DNA of 64,000 bases. Source: Streptomyces sp. 846.5. Its GTDB lineage: Bacteria; Actinomycetota; Actinomycetes; Streptomycetales; Streptomycetaceae. Positions within the stretch are counted from its first letter, which is position 1; every line of letters begins with the position of its first letter. Positions 45,105-53,952 of the stretch are shown here, one piece after another. The stretch is from the NCBI RefSeq assembly GCF_004365705.1, contig NZ_SOBN01000001.1, positions 4,388,001 to 4,452,000 of the forward strand, given 5' to 3'. The notes below the pieces were generated by a model that ran no database searches, was not told the origin of the DNA, and saw nothing but the letters and a program-made list of their open reading frames with translations. Both the position numbers and the translations under genes were made by a program.

Positions 45105-47979
45105 CCTCGGCGTGACCAGACTGAAGAAGTGGCACGAGGTAGCGCGGCCCCACGACGACATCGCTGACGGCTCCTTCGAGGAAGCCAGGTTCGCCGCTGA
45201 CCTGGGACTCGTAGCGAAGGGCGAAGCGCCTGCGGATTACCTGAACCCGGTTCTGTTCGCGGAGAAGACCTATCTGACTGAGAATCTCCGAGAAGCGTTG
45301 GTCGAAATCGGGAACCGACTGTCCGGCGACCCGGCCGCCAATGCCGTGTACCGCATGCAGACCGAGTTCGGCGGCGGCAAGACACACACGCTACTGGCCG
45401 CATACCACCTTTTTGGATCTGCTCGATCCGTGGCAGAGACACAGCTTGCCCGAGAACTCGCCAAGTCGATAAGGGGCGGCGTTGTGCCGCAGGCGCGAGT
45501 TGTCGTTCTGGACGGCTCTGCGCTCACAGCTGATTGCAACCCCAAGGACAACGGGACTCCTGCACACACTCTGCTCGGCCATCTCGCCTACAAACTCGGT
45601 GGCGCGCAAGCCTACGAGGCCGTTCGCACTCAGGACGAGGCGCGCCGTGGGACCTCCACCACCCAACTCGTGAATCTCCTCCGCGAACACTCGCCCTGCC
45701 TGATACTGATGGACGAGACGCTGGAATACCTGGCGAAGACTCTCACTTCGGACACGCGCAAGGGCTCGTTGACGTCCACTACTCTGACCATCATCAAAGA
45801 GCTGAATACTGCTGTTGCCAATGTGCCGGGTGCCTGCCTCGTGGCCACGTTGACAGCATCCCATCTCGAAGACTTTGCCGCCGTCAACAGCGAGGACCTA
45901 CTCGAGCGGCTGTCCAGGATCTTCGGCCGGACCGAGGCCACCATCACGCCCGTCGAGGGTGATGATATCTTCCCGGTTCTGCACACCCGACTTTTCAAGA
46001 CCATCGGATCGGCGGCCGAACGGCGCGGGGTTGCCGATGCCTATGGAAAGTACTACTCCGATCAGATCGGCGATGCCCTTCCTTCGATATACCGGGATCC
46101 GGACTACCGAGACCGCATCGAAGCCGCCTATCCGTTCCATCCCGAACTGATCGACGTACTCACCAACCGCTGGGGCTCGCTGTCCGGGTTCCAGCGCACC
46201 AGGGGAGCCCTGCGTATCCTCTCCCACACCATCAAAGCGCTCTACCAAGAAGGACACGATTCGCCGCTCATACACCCCGGCGACCTGCCGTTGCACGACC
46301 CCGGCGTCCGAGCCGAGGTTCTGAGGTTCGCGGGGGAGTCCTATAAGGCTGCACTCAATGCGGACATCATTCGGCAGAATTCACGAGCGCCCCAGGAGGA
46401 CAAGCGCAGAGGGGGTGAAATCGCCGCCCTCCGCGTAGCTACAGGACTGGCCACAACAGCCTTCGTGAGTTCCTTCAGCGCAGAGCGAGTATTGGGTGCC
46501 TCCGATGCGCAGATGATCGTCGGCGTCGGGCGCCCGGGACTGTCCCGTGGCCAATTGGAAGATGTACGGGACACAGTCAAGAATATTGCCTTCTATCTAC
46601 GCTACGAGGGAGGTCGCTACAGGTTCACCACCGAGCCGAACCTGAACAAGGTCATAGTCGAGCGGGAAAGTGCCGTAGCGGAGACAGTAATCTCCGCCCT
46701 CCTGGCCGAGGCCACCAACAAAGTTGCTCCCGCTGCAGGATTCTGGCGCACCGTCACAGGCGTGCACGACTCGTCGGGTGTCCCTGATGTCCCGAAGCTG
46801 ACCCTTGCACTTCTGGATCCGGAGAACCGAGTCGAGCCAGCAGACTCCGAAAATACCTCGGGGCTTGTGCAGATCCTCGCGAATCACATCCTCACTGAGT
46901 TCAACCAGTCCGGTCGGACCAACAAGAACACGCTGGTTGTGATTGCCCCGGATTCCGTGGCGCTAGGAAGAGCCCGTAGCCTGGCACGCACCGTCAGCGC
47001 GATGCGGGACTTGCAGGCGGATGGCCCGCGGCTCAGGCGGTTCAACCAAGAACAGCAGAATGAACTCCGCGATCGCATCGCTCGTGCGGAGGACAGGCTG
47101 CCCGCTCTTCTCGTCCTGTCCTACCGACACATATACATGCTGACGAACGGCATCGGTGGTTCCCCGCCGGCGGTCCTCCATCAGGACCTGGGGCCAGCCC
47201 GTGCCAGTGAGACGGTGACTGACCGTGTCACTGAACATCTTCGTGCCAGCGATGCGCTGCTGGACAAGCTGGCCCCAGCCGCGCTCCTCTCCGAGCGGTT
47301 CAAGTTGCTCCCAGCGGAGGCAGAGGCCATTGAGATCGAAGCGCTCCTCCACGCCTTTCAGCGCTACCCTCGCTTGCCGAAGCTGGCCTCGGCTGAGGTG
47401 CTGCGCGATTGCCTGCGCGCTGGTGTGCAGCGCAGCGTGTTCGCCCTTGTGTCGGGGAGCCAGTGGCGCGCGCCTGATGCAGTGATCAGGCTGGGGGAGG
47501 ACGTGATACCGGGCGAGATCGACTTCCAGCCGGGGACATGGCTGGTGCGTGCCCCACTTGCGCTCGACGCGCTCGCACAACGCAACACATCAGTACGCGC
47601 AGGTGCAGAGAGCCGATCGGCCGTCGCGGGGCCCTCCGCAGGTCGTACGGATGCGGATGCGTCAGACGCCTCGACATCACAGAGCAGAGAAGGTGAGCGA
47701 AGCCCAGCCGCAAGCCCTGCCGGGGGTTCCCCGGCCAACACCAAATCGGCGCCTGGACCCACAGAACTTCGATTGCGGATCGCGGGCGTGCCAGCCGACA
47801 AGGTGAGGGACGTCGTCAAGGTGGCCGTGCTGCAGTTTGCCACCCAGGGAGCCGAGGTGATGGTCGACTTCGACGTGTCAATCCGCTCGCCTAAGCCCAT
47901 CGCACCTCACATCATCGATCTGGTTCTCGACGAGGGTCTCGGTCAGCTGGGCTTGCGAGCGGAGAGGCAGGAAGGCTAG
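45097..47979 (+). CDS. DUF499 AAA+ ATPase
   Basis: 960 residues. NPVLFAEKTYLTENLREALV at 50-69, Walker A TEFGGGKTHTLLAAYHLFG at 89-107 and CLILMDETLEYLAKTLT (Walker B, near 203) define DUF499/COG1483. The C-terminus carries a Ser/Gly-rich linker and a compact ELRLRIAGVPADKVRDVVKV domain. It overlaps the methylase gene and ends the operon. Helicase, DUF1156 methylase and DUF499 ATPase together match the Hma (helicase, methylase, ATPase) defence type. Confidence 0.9.
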   Translation: MDDLGVTRLKKWHEVARPHDDIADGSFEEARFAADLGLVAKGEAPADYLNPVLFAEKTYLTENLREALVEIGNRLSGDPAANAVYRMQTEFGGGKTHTLLAAYHLFGSARSVAETQLARELAKSIRGGVVPQARVVVLDGSALTADCNPKDNGTPAHTLLGHLAYKLGGAQAYEAVRTQDEARRGTSTTQLVNLLREHSPCLILMDETLEYLAKTLTSDTRKGSLTSTTLTIIKELNTAVANVPGACLVATLTASHLEDFAAVNSEDLLERLSRIFGRTEATITPVEGDDIFPVLHTRLFKTIGSAAERRGVADAYGKYYSDQIGDALPSIYRDPDYRDRIEAAYPFHPELIDVLTNRWGSLSGFQRTRGALRILSHTIKALYQEGHDSPLIHPGDLPLHDPGVRAEVLRFAGESYKAALNADIIRQNSRAPQEDKRRGGEIAALRVATGLATTAFVSSFSAERVLGASDAQMIVGVGRPGLSRGQLEDVRDTVKNIAFYLRYEGGRYRFTTEPNLNKVIVERESAVAETVISALLAEATNKVAPAAGFWRTVTGVHDSSGVPDVPKLTLALLDPENRVEPADSENTSGLVQILANHILTEFNQSGRTNKNTLVVIAPDSVALGRARSLARTVSAMRDLQADGPRLRRFNQEQQNELRDRIARAEDRLPALLVLSYRHIYMLTNGIGGSPPAVLHQDLGPARASETVTDRVTEHLRASDALLDKLAPAALLSERFKLLPAEAEAIEIEALLHAFQRYPRLPKLASAEVLRDCLRAGVQRSVFALVSGSQWRAPDAVIRLGEDVIPGEIDFQPGTWLVRAPLALDALAQRNTSVRAGAESRSAVAGPSAGRTDADASDASTSQSREGERSPAASPAGGSPANTKSAPGPTELRLRIAGVPADKVRDVVKVAVLQFATQGAEVMVDFDVSIRSPKPIAPHIIDLVLDEGLGQLGLRAERQEG

Positions 47980-47996
47980 CGGGACAAGTCGGACGC

Positions 47997-48301
47997 TCAG
48001 GTTCCGGCGTTGGCGAAGACGGCGATCTCGTCATTGCCGCGTTCCTGGGCAAGAAGGACGCCGTTCCCGTCCGCGCATCGAACACTCGGACACCGGGGCG
48101 AATCTCGGCGGCCTCCAGCAACTGCGGGACCGGACATGCGCACAGGCCAGTGAGGCTCTCGGCAAACGCCGACGCCCGCCCCGGCCAAGTCCGTCGCTTG
48201 CACTCGTCGAAGGCCGTCCCCGACACCACCGCCCCTCCCGATCCGGCCGCGAGGAAGTCCACATCGCGGTTGGCCCCAGACCCTGGCGCACGATCACACA
48301 C
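47997..48301 (-). pseudogene. Class I methyltransferase remnant
   Basis: RTWPGRASAFAESLTGLCAC then LLEAAEIRPGVRVFDARTGT is the start of a SAM-dependent methyltransferase (motif I VxDxGTGTG, here degraded). After a frame change it ends LLAQERGNDEIAVFANAGT. A truncated, frame-damaged fragment. Confidence 0.4.
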
Positions 48302-48344
48302 CAGACCGAGCGACGAGCATCGGCGCAGGGACCGGGTAGGCCAG

Positions 48345-49010
48345 TCATCCAGCTGGCGTGTGGTCTGCCGAACCCAGTAGCAGCGTCAACTCTGTGATCG
48401 AGTCGACCTGCCAGTCAGCGTTTGCCTTCAGAACTGGGTCATTGGCCTGTAGGTACCCAAGCGGTCCGCGTCGGATGTGGATCGTGCGGAGTCCGCTGGC
48501 CTTTGCGGGGATGATGTCGTTGTCGCGGTGGTCGCCGACGTAGACGATCTCGTCAGGCTTTCCGGGGGCCCAGTCGGCGACGCGGGCGAAGAAGGCGGGG
48601 TCAGGCTTGGCGACGCCCCACTGGCCGGAGGTGGCGATGGCGTCGACGGGGAGGTCGAGGTCGGCGAGGAGTTCGGCGGCGCGGGCGGTCTGGTTGCCGG
48701 CGATGCCGACCCAGAATCCGGCCTGGCGGAGCGCGGTGAGGGCGGGGCGGGCGTCGGGGTAGAGGTCGGCCTCGCTGATGGACTCGCCCTTGCCGGCTTT
48801 CTCGCGTGCTCGGCGTTCGGCGACGAGGTCGAAGTCTGGGCGGATGAGGCGGAGCGCTTCGACGTTGTCGTGGCCCTGGGCGGTGACGGCGCCGACGAGG
48901 GCGGCGAGGGTGTGGCGGGGGACGCCGAGCCAATCGGCCCAGGAGCCCCAGAAGGTGCTGTCGTCCATGAGGGTCTCGCCGACGTCGAAAACCACTGAAC
49001 GGATCGTCAT
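48345..49010 (-). CDS. HAD-family hydrolase
   Basis: 221 residues. Motif I VVFDVGETLMDD (Asp9, with Val-Gly replacing the usual second Asp region DVGET), motif II AGNQTARAAELLADLDLP (Asn/Thr), motif III GVAKPDPAFFARV (Lys), motif IV YVGDHRDNDIIPAKASGLRT. A small-molecule phosphatase is expected. In motif I the residue two after the nucleophile is Gly, not Asp, typical of some phosphonatase-like or non-phosphatase HADs. Divergent from the XRE regulator. Confidence 0.87.
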   Translation of the reverse strand: MTIRSVVFDVGETLMDDSTFWGSWADWLGVPRHTLAALVGAVTAQGHDNVEALRLIRPDFDLVAERRAREKAGKGESISEADLYPDARPALTALRQAGFWVGIAGNQTARAAELLADLDLPVDAIATSGQWGVAKPDPAFFARVADWAPGKPDEIVYVGDHRDNDIIPAKASGLRTIHIRRGPLGYLQANDPVLKANADWQVDSITELTLLLGSADHTPAG

Positions 49011-49116
49011 GTATCGCTCCGGGTAGTAGCACGGATGGCGTCAACCCTCAGCGGTTGGCGCGGTACCTAGGCGAGAATACGGGGCACGCGAAGCGTCGGT
49101 CCGTCTGGAGCGTGTT

Positions 49117-50319
49117 GTGAAGGCATCCCTTGAGCAACTCGGGCAGCGGTTACGGGAGCTGCGCAGTCTGCATCAGCTGACCCAGCAGGAGCTGGCGGAC
49201 GCGGCCGGTGTGTCCAAGTCGCTGGTGAGCAAGGTCGAGGCCGGGCAACGGCCGGGCAGCCTCGACCTGGCGATGGCGGTCGCTCGCACGCTGGAGGTGG
49301 ACCTGCTGGTGCTGCTGGGGGAAGTGGAGGCCACGCCAGTCGTGGCGGCGGGCCGAGGGGCGGCGTACCTGCCGGAGCTGCGGGAGCTGGCTTCGGTGTA
49401 CGACTGTCCGCCGGACCTGGGTCGGCCGCCGCGTTCGCTGTCGGAGCTGGCTCAGGAGGTTGCGCGGGCTGGCCAGTTGCGGCTCGCGTGCCAGTACGGG
49501 GCACTTGGCAAGATGCTGATCCCGCTGGTGGAGGAGCTGAGCGTTGCCGCCGAGACGGAGCGCGGGAGCGAGCGGGAGCTGGCGTTCTGGCTGCTGTCCT
49601 CCGGCTACCGGTGCGCGGACGCGATCGCTCACAAGCTGGGCCACCTGGACCTGTCCACGATCTTGATCGACCGGGTCCGTTGGGCTGCTGAACGCTCGGG
49701 CGACGAGCTGATGCTGGCGACTGCAGCGTATGTGCGCTCGGAGGCGTTCTTCGTCGCCGGCCCGGTGGACTCCGGCTTGCGCCTCCTGGCTGCTGCGGGA
49801 GAACCGATCGCGCGCCGGGCCTGGAGCGATCCGAAGGCCGCGAGTGTCTACGGTGCCCTGCACTCCAGGGCAGCTGTGCTGGCGGCGTTCGGACACAAGA
49901 CGGAGCAGGCGTGGGCGCACCTGGAGGTCGCCCAGGCTATGGCAGGCGTCGTGGGGGCGGATGTCGCCTACTTCCACACCAGCTTCGGTCCTGCCAGCGT
50001 GAAGGTGCACGAGGTGGCGATCGCTGTGGAGTTGGGGGATGCGGACGAGGCCGTGGGCCGGGCGCGTGGCTGGGAGCCGCCGTCGCATCTGCCCGCTGAG
50101 CGTGCCAGCCACTACTTCATCGACCTGGCGCGGGCGCAGACCTGGCTGGGCGACTATGGTGGCGCGCTGACCTCGCTGCTGGAGGCGCGTCGCCGTGCCC
50201 CGCAGCACACCAGGAGCCACCCCGGCGCGAGGGAGGCTGCCACGGCGATCGTCCACCGGTCGCGGCGTTCCTCGGATGCGGCCCGGGGTCTGGCGACCTG
50301 GCTGGGCATCGCGGTCTGA
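49117..50319 (+). CDS. XRE-family regulator with TPR-like C-terminus
   Basis: 400 residues. N-terminal HTH_XRE: GQRLRELRSLHQLTQQELAD then AAGVSKSLVSKVEAGQRPGS (about 8-47). The remaining 320 residues are helical, TPR-like repeats (SGYRCADAIAHKLGHLDLST, VHEVAIAVELGDADEAVGRA). Such proteins are common pathway regulators in Streptomyces. GTG start. It precedes the oxygenase-to-AspRS genes and may control them. Confidence 0.82.
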   Translation: MKASLEQLGQRLRELRSLHQLTQQELADAAGVSKSLVSKVEAGQRPGSLDLAMAVARTLEVDLLVLLGEVEATPVVAAGRGAAYLPELRELASVYDCPPDLGRPPRSLSELAQEVARAGQLRLACQYGALGKMLIPLVEELSVAAETERGSERELAFWLLSSGYRCADAIAHKLGHLDLSTILIDRVRWAAERSGDELMLATAAYVRSEAFFVAGPVDSGLRLLAAAGEPIARRAWSDPKAASVYGALHSRAAVLAAFGHKTEQAWAHLEVAQAMAGVVGADVAYFHTSFGPASVKVHEVAIAVELGDADEAVGRARGWEPPSHLPAERASHYFIDLARAQTWLGDYGGALTSLLEARRRAPQHTRSHPGAREAATAIVHRSRRSSDAARGLATWLGIAV

Positions 50320-50488
50320 CCGCAGTCGGCGCCTGCGCGACAAGGCTTTACCTCCCTGGTCGGGGAGTGGCACAGGTGTGCAATTTCCAGGCGCAGCGGG
50401 GAGCGAAGCTGAGTGCACCCCGCCGGGCCGAGCATGATCCGGTCTCTTCGGAGCGGGGCTCCTCACCCTCGCTTGGAAGGGCTGTGCC

Positions 50489-51493
50489 ATGCCCGCACGA
50501 TCGTCGATCACCACGCTTCCGCTTTCGCCGCACGCCAGCGCGAGCCTGTCGTTGGCGGCGGGGCAGGTCGTCGCCGACCCCTACGCCGACGGCAGCACCT
50601 TCGCTGACCAGGCCCGTATGGCGTCCCGGTTCCTGGACGACGGCGTGGCCTCGATGCTCGACCGCTTCGCTACCCGGCAGGGTCCCTCCAGCCTGCTGAT
50701 CCGCGGGATCCCGATGCCCGCTGTACTTCCGCGCACCCCACCGACCAGCTTCCACCAGCTCTCCCAGGTACAGCTGACCGGAGCGGAACCCCTGCTGGCC
50801 GTGATCGGAGCGCGGCTGGGCGAGATCTTCGCCTACCGGGAGTGGGATGGCGCGCACCTGGTGCAGAACCGCTACCCGATCGCCTCCCACCACAACGTGC
50901 AGACCGCCTCCGGAGCGAACGACCTCGTGCTCCACACCGAGGCGTGCTTCACCGCCTACCCGCCCGACTTCCTGGCTCTCCTGGGCCTGCGCGCGGACTC
51001 CACCGGGCAGGCCCGGACGCTGGTGGCCGACATCCAGCAGGCACTGGCGCAGCTCACCCCCGGTGAGCGCCGCACATTGCGCGAACCGCTGTTTGTGTTC
51101 CCCACCGACCGCGGCAGCTACGTCCACGGAGACCAGCGCACGACCGAGCCGGTAACGCTGCTCCGGGACGGCAGCCTGGGCCCGGTGCTGGAGTACTCCA
51201 CCCTGCTGACCGCGATCACCCCTGCGGGTGCCGCCGCAGCAGCGGCTCTCGAAGAGGCGCTGGGCCGCTGTGCTCAGCAGGTCCTGCTCGGATCCGGAGA
51301 CCTGCTGCTGATCGACAACCGCCGCTCGGTCCACGGCCGCAGCGCGTTCCGCCCTTCCTACGACGGCACCGACCGGTGGATCCAGCGTGTCCTGCTGCTG
51401 CGCCAACTGCCCACCGGCGGGCGGATCGTGCCGGACACCCGACTGGTCCACTACCCGACCGACTACCTCAAGGCCCTCGCCCTGCCCGCCTGA
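50489..51493 (+). CDS. Clavaminate-synthase/AsnO-like Fe(II)/2-oxoglutarate oxygenase
   Basis: 334 residues. The facial triad is H-x-E: DLVLHTEACFTAYPPDFLAL (His149, Glu151), with the distal His282 in RRSVHGRSAFRPSYDGTDRW, and Arg near 288-300. H-x-E rather than H-x-D is the mark of the clavaminate synthase group, which includes asparagine oxygenase AsnO (about 333 residues) and VioC. The substrate is probably a free or carrier-bound amino acid, such as Asn or Arg. RBS GGAAGG lies 8 bases before the ATG. Confidence 0.85.
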   Translation: MPARSSITTLPLSPHASASLSLAAGQVVADPYADGSTFADQARMASRFLDDGVASMLDRFATRQGPSSLLIRGIPMPAVLPRTPPTSFHQLSQVQLTGAEPLLAVIGARLGEIFAYREWDGAHLVQNRYPIASHHNVQTASGANDLVLHTEACFTAYPPDFLALLGLRADSTGQARTLVADIQQALAQLTPGERRTLREPLFVFPTDRGSYVHGDQRTTEPVTLLRDGSLGPVLEYSTLLTAITPAGAAAAAALEEALGRCAQQVLLGSGDLLLIDNRRSVHGRSAFRPSYDGTDRWIQRVLLLRQLPTGGRIVPDTRLVHYPTDYLKALALPA

Positions 51494-51527
51494 TCACCGC
51501 CAAGACAACCCCGAGGACAGACTCGCT

Positions 51528-52719
51528 ATGTGGAACGGACACAAGGTCGTCGACGCCGACGGCCACATCATGGAACCCCTGTGGAACTGGGAGCCGTACC
51601 TCGACCCCGCCTTCCGCGAGGACCGCCTGCGCGTCGTGCGCGATGCCGACGACGGGGACAAGCTGCTCGTCCAGGGCCGCCCCTCCACGCTAGTGCGCCG
51701 CCTGGGCGGCGTGGCGGCCGGCGACGACGGTGAGATCCGCGACTGGAACACCCTGCCCGATCAGGGGAGCTTCGCCTCCTACCGCGACTCGTGCACCCGC
51801 GCGTCCTGGGACGCGAAGGCCCGGCTCGCGTGGCTGGACCAGGCTGGCATTGATGCGACGCTGCTGTTCCCCTCGCTCGGCCTGATCTGGCCCAAGGAGA
51901 CCGACCCGACCGGCCCGTGGGCCCTCGCGCACTTCGACGCCTACAACCGCTGGATCGCTGACATGGCCGACGCCGACCGCGACCGCCTGCTCCCGGTCGC
52001 GCAGATCCCGCTCACAGAGGACGCCCCCGCGCGGCTGCGCCGTCTGGTCGAGGCGGGCTTCGCCCACGTGATGATCCCCGGCGGCTACCGCGAGGACCTG
52101 TTCTCCAGCGGAGGAGCTGTTCGCCGCTGCCGAGGAGATGGAGGTGACCCTGCACCTGCACAAGGTCGCCATCCCGCACTTCCTGCCCGTCACTACCGGA
52201 CCGGTCGGCGCCACCAGCCTGCGAGCCCCCGCGATGGGCCCGTTATTCAACCACGTCAACGAGACCCTCCCCGGCCAGCTGCACCTGGCGGCCCTCCTCG
52301 ACGCCCGGGTGCTGGACCGCCACCCTCGGCTGCGGTTCGCCTTCCACGAGTGCAACGCCGGCTGGCTGCCGTCCTGGCTCGACCGCGCCCAGGAGTCCTG
52401 GCGGACGCTGCGCGACAACGGCGTCACCGGCCTGTGCGAGCAGCCGCCCCGCTCCTACCTGGCCGACCGCGACACCGTGTTCTTCTCCGTCGGCCTGGGC
52501 GAGGACCTCACCCGCCTGCCCGACTGGCTCGCCCCCAGGATCATGCTCGCCACCGACTACCCCCACCCCGGCACCCCCAAGGACCCGGCCGCCGCCTGGG
52601 CGCAGGTCCTGCCCGACCTCCCCGCACCGCTCGCCGCCGGCCTGCTCGGCGCCAACGCGGCTCGTCTCATATCCGTTCGCGCTGCCCGGAAAGAGGTCGA
52701 CCATGCCGTCTCGTACTGA
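51528..52719 (+). pseudogene. Amidohydrolase-family metal enzyme, frameshifted
   Basis: First frame from ATG 51528: KVVDADGHIMEPLWNWEPYL (DADGH, metal site), to FAHVMIPGGYREDLFSS. Near 52104-52113 (TCCAGCGGAGGAGC) coding moves +1 to EELFAAAEEMEVTLHLHKVA, FAFHECNAGWLPSWLDRAQE and IMLATDYPHPGTPKDPAA (conserved His and Asp of the ACMSD/decarboxylase-like family). The total is 397 codons, the normal length. All catalytic residues are present across the shift, so it is either a recent lesion, a sequencing slip or a programmed +1 event. Confidence 0.7.
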
Positions 52720-53821
52720 CCGCGCCTCCCGCTTCCCGCTCACCCTCACCGGACTGGACAAGGTCCGCATCGAGGAGGCCTTCCGGCTCGGTGCGCTGCG
52801 CGACGGCGTCCAGCTCACCACGACCGACATCCGCTTCCCCGTCTACGGACAGGTCATCCCGCGCATCGAGATCCAGATCAGCGGCCCCGGCGGCTTCGCC
52901 AAGAAGGTCACCGTGCGCGTCAACCAGTCCTCCCCGTTCCTGTTCGACGGCGACCAGCTCAGCGCACTGATCAACGGGAGCACCCTCACCGTCGCGTGCA
53001 CCCAGCTCGTCGACGGGGACCGGGCTCCCACCGGCATGTACAACTTCGGACTGATGCGCGAGAACGGCATGCGCTCCTTCGTCTTCGACTACCACACCTA
53101 CTGCGCCTTCTCCTGCGACTTCTGCTTCAAGGAGTCCGAGTGGGAGATCCTGGCCTTGCAGAGCGGCGCCACGTCCAACTACGCCGCCAACTTCGATGCC
53201 TGCCTCGCCTACGTCGACACGCACGCCGAGGAGATCACCCGCGGCTACGACCTAATCTGGCTGTGCACCGGCAGCATCACCAACGAGAAGCTCGAACTGG
53301 AACGCCACTGCCGCATGGCCACCGCCCTGCGCAAGGCCGGCTTCACCGGCGGTATCTACGTCTCCCAGGTCATCCCAAAGGGCCTTCGCCACGACCAGGC
53401 CCACCGCCGCGACTACCTCACCGCACTGCGTGACGCCGGCATCAGCCGCTTCAACACCGGCGTCGAGATCGTCAACAGCGACTACCGCAAGCGCTACGTC
53501 CACGGCTACAAGGGCACCCTCACCTTCGAGGACTACACAGCCGTCTTCGCCGACGCGGTCGACATCTTCGGCCGCATGGAGGTCGGCAGCTGCCTCCTGG
53601 CCGGAATCGAACCGGCCGCGGACACCCTGCGCGGCCTGGAGACCATCGCCGAACTCGGCGTCAGCGCCTCACCCACCGTGCTCACCCCGTTCGTGGTCAA
53701 GCAGCAGGACATCCCCTTCCTCTACGACCTCGACGCCCTGATCGACGTCCACGTCGCCTTCAACCGGATCATCAAGCGCTACGAACTCCCGGTCTTCTCC
53801 GGGGTCTTCAGCCTCGCGTGA
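52703..53821 (+). CDS. Radical SAM enzyme of unassigned type
   Basis: 372 residues. The cluster motif YCAFSCDFCFKESEWEILAL is C-x3-C-x2-C at Cys134/138/141, unusually far from the N-terminus. A 120-residue N-terminal beta-rich region (RFPVYGQVIPRIEIQISGPG, RVNQSSPFLFDGDQLSALIN) precedes it. GYDLIWLCTGSITNEKLELE and FNTGVEIVNSDYRKRYVHGY follow in the barrel. No SPASM or B12 domain is seen. It overlaps the amidohydrolase end by 17 bases. The N-terminal domain before the barrel is not one I recognise. Confidence 0.85.
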   Translation: MPSRTDRASRFPLTLTGLDKVRIEEAFRLGALRDGVQLTTTDIRFPVYGQVIPRIEIQISGPGGFAKKVTVRVNQSSPFLFDGDQLSALINGSTLTVACTQLVDGDRAPTGMYNFGLMRENGMRSFVFDYHTYCAFSCDFCFKESEWEILALQSGATSNYAANFDACLAYVDTHAEEITRGYDLIWLCTGSITNEKLELERHCRMATALRKAGFTGGIYVSQVIPKGLRHDQAHRRDYLTALRDAGISRFNTGVEIVNSDYRKRYVHGYKGTLTFEDYTAVFADAVDIFGRMEVGSCLLAGIEPAADTLRGLETIAELGVSASPTVLTPFVVKQQDIPFLYDLDALIDVHVAFNRIIKRYELPVFSGVFSLA

Positions 53822-53952
53822 TCACGTAAGGAGTAATCGAGGAGCCCGGCCGGGACCTGTTCGGCTATGGTGAGCAGGTCCCCCCGGGTGGCCGTCTACC
53901 ACTCGACGATTTGGCGCGACCAACGCGCCCGCAACCAGGGAGTTGCCCCGCT

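Noticed and set aside
39001..47979. Classic DISARM or BREX
   Set aside because: No drmA/drmB (DUF1998), PLD-domain, pglZ or brxC gene is present; the set fits Hma better.
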